Source of the DNA: an uncultured Odoribacter sp. | GTDB lineage: Bacteria > Bacteroidota > Bacteroidia > Bacteroidales > Marinifilaceae | Assembly (NCBI GenBank): GCA_905193145.1 | Contig: CAJJNP010000101.1 | Coordinates: 1-11,685, forward strand | DNA: 11,685 nucleotides | Direction: 5' to 3' | Shown here: piece after piece, positions 6,924 through 11,685 of the stretch | How positions within the stretch are numbered: the stretch's first letter is position 1 | How the letters are laid out: the number at the start of each line of letters is the position of its first letter | Program-made: the position numbers and the translations under genes | The notes under the pieces: model-generated | Seen by the model: the letters and a program-made list of their open reading frames with translations, nothing else | What the model was told of the DNA's origin: nothing | Database searches by the model: none

Positions 6924-7346
6924 TCACTCTACATGAACCGTAAATATATCCGTATGCATTTGCGAATACCCGATATTATACACTTCTATAGAAAATATAT
7001 ATCTCCCGGCAGACAAATTATGATGGAACGGGACATATATAACTCCGGCTCCGTCTATAGAACTGATCTCCTTCATCAAGTCAGCATCCTTTGTATCCGG
7101 ACTTTTCACATCAATTATCCGATACTTTATCGGAGCTGTTCCTATAACACCTTGTATCTTTGTTGAAACCCACGGAGATTCATATTTTATTCTTACCGCA
7201 TCCAACATAGGGTCCGGATTGATGCGCACAACCATAGAATCTGGAGCATATTGGGCATTGTCCGCCTCCAAATAACCGACAGTTACATCATGGCAACTCC
7301 CCAATCCCAAAATTGCAAGCAACATTATAATGATTATCTGTTTCAT
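6924..7346 (-). CDS. Small lipoprotein of unknown family at the end of the Sus operon
   Basis: A 140-residue predicted lipoprotein, last gene of the susC-susD-FAS1 operon. It starts with a short basic-hydrophobic signal peptide (MKQIIIIMLLAILG) and a lipobox GLGSC (14-18), giving a lipidated cysteine at residue 18. The mature part reads as alternating beta-type segments (VVRINPDP, VRIKYESPW, IKYRIID, VIYVPFHH, RYIFSIEVYNIG) and ends in DIFTVHVE, suggesting one beta-sandwich domain. I do not recognise a family and see no catalytic motif. The frame can be extended four codons to a TTG at 7358, but the ATG at 7346 gives the cleaner signal peptide and leaves a 25-base gap to the FAS1 gene. Position and export signal suggest a periplasmic or surface accessory protein of the transporter. 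Confidence 0.8.
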   Translation of the reverse strand: MKQIIIIMLLAILGLGSCHDVTVGYLEADNAQYAPDSMVVRINPDPMLDAVRIKYESPWVSTKIQGVIGTAPIKYRIIDVKSPDTKDADLMKEISSIDGAGVIYVPFHHNLSAGRYIFSIEVYNIGYSQMHTDIFTVHVE

Positions 7347-7371
7347 TTTCAATTTCAATTATAAATTAATA

Positions 7372-7992
7372 CTAAAGCCATCCGAAATTATAACTATAAT
7401 GCAAGGAATGTACAACTCCTGTTGTTGTCTGAATATCAATAGAAGCCAAAGGTATATTTTTCTGATAATCCAAAGACTCCAGATACAAAGAGCGAGGTCC
7501 TGCACCTTCTACCCCATAATAAGGTTCTTGCACGGCATATAACCACATTTTATTGCCGCCCAAACCGGTCAGCTCGATTCCACCTTCTCGTCCACTTCCT
7601 ACTGTCGCATTATTCGAACCAAGAGGAACCTCCATACGCAATAATGGCTTAGCCACTACATGTCTCAATATCATTTCCCGGCATACGTCCTCCGGAATAT
7701 CTGCAACACGCTTGTATCCCCAATCATACATCCACTTACGAATCGTATGGTTGGTTGGTCCGAAAAACATAATTTTATCATATTCACCTTCTCCCTTAAA
7801 CAAATCTGCCAATCCGGCTCTGTCTATCATCAAACGGGTTGTATCCCAATTATACGAATCCGTTTTAAAATAATCATACATTGTGCAATCATGCACTCCG
7901 TTACTCAAGCCTGAATCGATGTAATTATAATCTGTATTACAAGACACAAGCGCCATCATAAATACAACCAAAGACAATATTAATGCTTTCAT
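7372..7992 (-). CDS. Fasciclin (FAS1) domain lipoprotein
   Basis: A 206-residue lipoprotein with a signal peptide and lipobox ALVSC (14-18), lipidated at Cys18. The rest is a single FAS1-like domain. TRLMIDRAGLADLF (52-65) matches the opening helices, KIMFFGPTNHTIRKWM (73-88) the H1 motif (usual TVFAPTNxAF), and IDIQTTTGVVHSLHYS (185-200) the H2 motif (usual NGVIHVID). FAS1 domains are extracellular modules linked to adhesion and glycan binding; no enzymatic role is known for most. The gene starts four bases after the susD-like stop, so it is almost surely co-transcribed. In this slot Sus operons often encode surface glycan-binding lipoproteins, so it may add to ligand capture beside SusC/SusD. 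That role is inferred. Confidence 0.87.
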   Translation of the reverse strand: MKALILSLVVFMMALVSCNTDYNYIDSGLSNGVHDCTMYDYFKTDSYNWDTTRLMIDRAGLADLFKGEGEYDKIMFFGPTNHTIRKWMYDWGYKRVADIPEDVCREMILRHVVAKPLLRMEVPLGSNNATVGSGREGGIELTGLGGNKMWLYAVQEPYYGVEGAGPRSLYLESLDYQKNIPLASIDIQTTTGVVHSLHYSYNFGWL

Positions 7993-7996
7993 AATT

Positions 7997-9523
7997 CTAT
8001 AATTTATTCAACCAATATACATTTTGTAACATCAACGGATTCAAGTAAAAGGCTCCCTGAGGAACCGGCAGATAAAGAGCTCCGTTATTAATATCTATAT
8101 CTGAAAGCCCTTCACGATAGAACTCTGGTAATTCTGTTTTTACATAACCATTTCTCATCACATCCCAAAAACGATGATCCTCAAATAACAGTTCTTTTTC
8201 CCGTTCTCTAAAAATTGCCATCTTTAAATCGGCTTCCGGAGCATCTTCAAACAATACAGCATTGGCTCTCTTACGGATTCTGTCCAAATCATCAATTGCG
8301 CCGGCTTCATTCCCTAAATGGTAGCGTGCTTCTGCTCGCAATAAAATCAAGTCTGCTAATCTCCAATAAACTTTATTTACATCAAAATTAATAAAAGAAG
8401 CATTCCCCACACCATCCGTCGTATAATAGCAAGACCTATATTTATATACATATGCATAATTTCCATATTTAGCTACACTATCCGGATGAGAATAGTCATC
8501 AAGTTTATAGAAATACTCCTGACGTCTTTCGTCATTTCCCGGATACATCGCTTTAATTCTGCCATTTGAGATTTGCCATTGATTCCAATCCATATCACCC
8601 GGCAAAGCGCGAGGTACAAGCGGGAATCCCACAAACAAATATGCAGAATTATAAGCAAGATTTTCAATCGTTTTATCATCAACATTCAACTCCAATTCAA
8701 AGATACTCTCTTTTCCTCCTCGCTTATTCAATGTTCCAGCCACCAAATCTTTAATTGTAGCCTCCAATTCATAATAACCGCATTCATCTGTATCAATAAT
8801 TTTAGAAGCCCATTCTTCCACTTTTCCCCAATACTCCATGCTTTTATCTGCTGTAATACCTTTATCCATTACAGCACGCCAAGCATAAATATTAGCAATC
8901 AATGCAGCGCATGTCCCCTTACTTCCATATTGTTTGGAAGTAATAGTTCTTCCCACTCGATCTTTCAGTTCTTCATGCTTCGGTAACAATTTATATGCAG
9001 CCATAGCATTAGCTAAAGCCGTATCCAGAACTTCCTCTGCCGGACGCTTTGCCAACTGAGGAGCATCCTCTGTACTTCCGGTTATCACAGCATCTCCCCA
9101 ACGACGTCCCAATTCAAAATAAGCCATAGCCTTGATAAATTTCGCTTGTCCAAAATAAAAATCCATCCTATCTTGAGAGCAAACCGGTTTTTTCACATTA
9201 TCAAACAGCAGGTTACATTGATAAATCACTGCATAAAAATCTTGCCATTCACATATACTTTCCCAACGGTGAGAGCGTATCGAACCCGGCACATAATATG
9301 GTTCCTTCTCAGTAATGACGCCAACATATTCTTGAGCATAAAATACTTTCAGAGCATCAGCCAGCCAGGCATGCATTCCTACCATCAGAGACTCCAAATC
9401 TTGCTCAGTCTCAAAATAATTCGTAAACGTAACCGCATTCTTTGGAGAAACATCCAAAGCACTGTCACAAGCTTGAAACAATAGCATGATGCTGACAATA
9501 CAGCCTATAATAAATCTTTTCAT
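7997..9523 (-). CDS. SusD/RagB-family outer-membrane lipoprotein
   Basis: SusD-like nutrient-binding lipoprotein, 508 residues, a usual family length. It forms the surface lid over the SusC-type channel and binds the incoming ligand. A signal peptide (MKRFIIGCIVSIMLL) ends in the lipobox LFQAC with Cys19, followed by LDVSPKN, typical of the family. Family signatures include the segment FYFGQAKFIKAMAYFELGRRWGD-like helices near residue 125-150 (AYFELGRRWGDA visible) and, at about residue 385-410, ADLILLRAEARYHLG with AIDDLDRIRKRAN, the TPR-like core. The C-terminal REREKELLFEDHRFWDVMR (436-455 region) is also characteristic. It begins five bases after the susC-like stop. The ligand cannot be told from sequence, since no enzyme gene is in view. 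Confidence 0.97.
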   Translation of the reverse strand: MKRFIIGCIVSIMLLFQACDSALDVSPKNAVTFTNYFETEQDLESLMVGMHAWLADALKVFYAQEYVGVITEKEPYYVPGSIRSHRWESICEWQDFYAVIYQCNLLFDNVKKPVCSQDRMDFYFGQAKFIKAMAYFELGRRWGDAVITGSTEDAPQLAKRPAEEVLDTALANAMAAYKLLPKHEELKDRVGRTITSKQYGSKGTCAALIANIYAWRAVMDKGITADKSMEYWGKVEEWASKIIDTDECGYYELEATIKDLVAGTLNKRGGKESIFELELNVDDKTIENLAYNSAYLFVGFPLVPRALPGDMDWNQWQISNGRIKAMYPGNDERRQEYFYKLDDYSHPDSVAKYGNYAYVYKYRSCYYTTDGVGNASFINFDVNKVYWRLADLILLRAEARYHLGNEAGAIDDLDRIRKRANAVLFEDAPEADLKMAIFREREKELLFEDHRFWDVMRNGYVKTELPEFYREGLSDIDINNGALYLPVPQGAFYLNPLMLQNVYWLNKL

Positions 9524-9528
9524 AATCT

Positions 9529-11685
9529 TTAAAAATTAACAGTTAATCCCAATGACATTTTACGTGCAATCGGATAAGATGAAAAATTATCTCTACCATC
9601 ATATATGCTGACGACCTCTGGGTCTGTTCCTGAATAATTTGTCAACGTAAACAAATTTTCTCCGGTAAAGAATACTCTGACTCCTGACAAATGAATCTTT
9701 TTCAACCAAGCTTTAGGCACGTTATACCCAATCGTCAATTGTTTCAATTTGATATAATTTACTTTCTCCAAATTAGAAGCAAACGCTCCTGAAAATTGTT
9801 GACAGGAAGCATGATACACTGCAGGTCGCTCATAATCGGTCATATCGCCCTCTTTTTCCCAGAAAGTAACTTTTGACAAATTTTCATAAAGAGGCAACCC
9901 CTGCTCTCCACCCAAAGACGTATGATTATATGTTTTATATATTTTTCTTCCTAAAGAATAAGCAAAAAGGATATTCACATCAAACCCTTTCCATTTCACT
10001 TCGTTCACCCAACCGCCATAAGCCAAAGGCAATGCACTTCCTTTATATACTAAGTCCTGAGCATCAATTGTTCCATCCTTATTGATATCTTCTATACGGC
10101 GCATACCTGTATTATAAAGAGAAGTCATATTGCTGCCACCATTTAACAGCTTCTTGAATCCATCCATATCATAGTGGTAAGGAACCTCTTCTTTATTATC
10201 ATAAAAGCCTTCATCCTGGAATACCCAAATACCATTCAATGAACGACCGATTACATAATTATCAACATCCTTACCTGTATGACTCTTACGGAAAAGATTC
10301 CAATTTCGAGATATATTGAATTTCATTCTCCAAGAAACTGCACTTTCTCTAAAAATGTCTACCTCAGCCTCCAATTCCAAACCTTCATTAGACACCTTCA
10401 TCGCATTTTGCCATTGCATCGTATGGAAATTATAATCTCCCGGCAAATCTACGTGGTAAAGCAAACCTTTGGTCAACTTATAATAATAATCCAATTTCAA
10501 CTTTAACCGATAATTAAACATATCCAAATCCAAACCGATATCATACTGGTCACTCTCCTCCCACGTCAGATTTCTATTAATCATACCACCTTCTGGATTA
10601 GCCTGCATCGCTTGACTTCCAAGAAACAAAGCCCCAGGAACCATCAAACCATGCGCCAAATAAGGCTCACTGAACTCTTTTCCTGAACGTCCCCAAGAAA
10701 CTCGTATTTTCCCCAAATCCAACCAAGAAGCCCAATCAAAAAAACTTTCTTCAGAGAAAGACCAACCCACAGCAACAGAAGGGAATGTACACCAGCGCAC
10801 ATTCGTACCAAAGGAAGAGCAACCATCTCTACGGCAAGTAGCCTCAATCAGATAACGGTATCTATAGTTATAAGCAAGACGTCCGAAATAGCTTACCATA
10901 ATTTTTTCTGTAAAATTCGTAGAAGCATTTTTCAAATAAATTGGTTCTCCGTTAATATATTTTACATGCAAATCAGGATCAACAATATATTCTATCTTAT
11001 CACTGGCCCCACCTTTACCCACACTTTGATTATAATTATATCTGTCCGCCTGATAAGACAATCCCAACAAAACATCAAAATTATGGGCTTCTTTCAATGA
11101 AAGCTTATAAGATAACAAGTTTTCATTCAATACTCGCAAATTTCTATCCACCTCTCCTATTGACTCATTCAACCCATGAGTAGCATCCAATGTACTCGGC
11201 CGAAATGAGTTACGCATACCTTGATTAAAGTCTATAGACCCCATTGTAGACAACTTCAAATTTTTGATAATTTCATATTGAAGCATCAAACTGGCACGCA
11301 AACGGTAGCTTTCATTCTTTTCCACAGCAGAATTCAACTCTTCCAACAACTCGTCAGCATCCAATCCTCCGGCAGGCAACAAACTGGACATTGTTTTAGG
11401 ATCGACAGTCAATTTTTCAATTTTTGAACCTGTCATTCCCCCTGACGTACCGGCACCGCGACTTCTATCTGTATAAGCCAGATACATTCGACTGTCCACT
11501 TTTAACTTAGGCGCAGGCATTGCGCTCAAATTAGCCAATAAGTTAACACGAGAGAAATCACTTCCATACATAATTCCCTCCTCCTTATAATACCCGGTCC
11601 CTATCAAATAATTTATATCCCAAACCCAACCGCTTGCTGGAGAATTGACATAAATCATTTTTCCGCCGCGGAAAGAAAAAAGGAA
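9529..11685 (-). CDS. SusC/RagA-family TonB-dependent outer-membrane transporter, partial
   Basis: C-terminal part (718 residues) of a SusC-like TonB-dependent transporter, a 22-strand outer-membrane barrel that imports ligands delivered by its SusD partner. The frame stays open to the window edge: before the ATG at 11658 it reads FLFSFRGGK, matching the RGG region that starts the barrel, so that ATG is not the start. Visible family features are GYYKEEGIMYGSDFSRVNL, repeated aromatic barrel strands, a loop DINKDGTIDAQD like that of many SusC proteins, TGENLFTLTNYSGTDPEV near the end, and a terminal strand SLGLTVNF with aromatic C-terminus. The signal peptide, carboxypeptidase-like domain, TonB box and plug lie outside. 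Typical full length is about 1000 residues. The susD-like gene follows five bases downstream. Confidence 0.97.
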   Translation of the reverse strand, partial: FLFSFRGGKMIYVNSPASGWVWDINYLIGTGYYKEEGIMYGSDFSRVNLLANLSAMPAPKLKVDSRMYLAYTDRSRGAGTSGGMTGSKIEKLTVDPKTMSSLLPAGGLDADELLEELNSAVEKNESYRLRASLMLQYEIIKNLKLSTMGSIDFNQGMRNSFRPSTLDATHGLNESIGEVDRNLRVLNENLLSYKLSLKEAHNFDVLLGLSYQADRYNYNQSVGKGGASDKIEYIVDPDLHVKYINGEPIYLKNASTNFTEKIMVSYFGRLAYNYRYRYLIEATCRRDGCSSFGTNVRWCTFPSVAVGWSFSEESFFDWASWLDLGKIRVSWGRSGKEFSEPYLAHGLMVPGALFLGSQAMQANPEGGMINRNLTWEESDQYDIGLDLDMFNYRLKLKLDYYYKLTKGLLYHVDLPGDYNFHTMQWQNAMKVSNEGLELEAEVDIFRESAVSWRMKFNISRNWNLFRKSHTGKDVDNYVIGRSLNGIWVFQDEGFYDNKEEVPYHYDMDGFKKLLNGGSNMTSLYNTGMRRIEDINKDGTIDAQDLVYKGSALPLAYGGWVNEVKWKGFDVNILFAYSLGRKIYKTYNHTSLGGEQGLPLYENLSKVTFWEKEGDMTDYERPAVYHASCQQFSGAFASNLEKVNYIKLKQLTIGYNVPKAWLKKIHLSGVRVFFTGENLFTLTNYSGTDPEVVSIYDGRDNFSSYPIARKMSLGLTVNF

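Noticed and set aside
7347..7358. Extended N-terminus of the small lipoprotein from a TTG codon
   Set aside because: The extra four codons come from a rare start and add nothing to the signal peptide; the ATG at 7346 gives a standard lipoprotein signal.
10054..10089. EF-hand or dockerin-like loop DINKDGTIDAQD
   Set aside because: This acidic loop is common in SusC-family barrels and does not indicate a dockerin or cellulosome component; only one copy is present.
11656..11658. ATG as the start of the SusC-like gene
   Set aside because: The frame is open upstream to the window edge and encodes FRGGK, a known SusC region. A start here would remove the signal peptide, carboxypeptidase-like domain and plug, so the gene is cut by the window, not truncated.

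Overview
The window looks like chromosomal DNA of a gut Bacteroidales bacterium, most likely Bacteroides or a close relative. The grounds are a SusC/SusD outer-membrane pair followed by further lipoproteins, matches to the Bacteroides -7 box (TAnnTTTG), AT-rich intergenic DNA with weak Shine-Dalgarno signals, and an EF-G paralog of the kind described in Bacteroides thetaiotaomicron. The species cannot be fixed from this sequence alone.

Left part (1-5968, all minus strand): proteostasis and translation genes. Bases 1-91 are AT-rich and show no gene. A terminator (92-128) closes clpB (149-2740, ClpB/Hsp104 disaggregase). The 160-base region upstream of clpB is dense with structure: two copies of a TGACA-N3-TGTCA-like dyad, a TGCAATTGCA palindrome, an 8-bp inverted repeat and a TATAAT box. 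Next come a 32-residue single-span membrane protein (2901-2999), two bases behind the stop of rsmE (3002-3706, 16S rRNA m3U1498 methyltransferase), and an EF-G paralog (3812-5968) with its own terminator. The EF-G paralog keeps the P-loop and domain IV, but the catalytic switch-II histidine is replaced by alanine (DTPGAD). This fits the Bacteroides EF-G2 (FusA2) type reported to translocate without GTP hydrolysis.

Middle (5969-6923): a divergent intergenic region with a perfect 22-bp palindrome (6001-6022) separates the EF-G paralog from a plus-strand YugP-type membrane zinc metallopeptidase (6139-6846). A strong 13-bp-stem terminator (6868-6899) sits between this gene and the next, convergent operon.

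Right part (6924-11685, minus strand): one tight operon in transcription order susC-like (5' end beyond the window), susD-like, a fasciclin (FAS1) lipoprotein and a short lipoprotein of unknown family. The gaps are 5, 4 and 25 bases. It is an outer-membrane TonB-dependent uptake module with accessory surface lipoproteins. No glycan-degrading enzyme and no regulator is in view, so its substrate cannot be named.

No tRNA, rRNA, insertion sequence, CRISPR array or phage gene was seen. The observations most worth a second look are the EF-G paralog without its GTPase histidine and the palindrome in its promoter region, the paired dyads upstream of clpB, and the tiny membrane protein coupled to rsmE.
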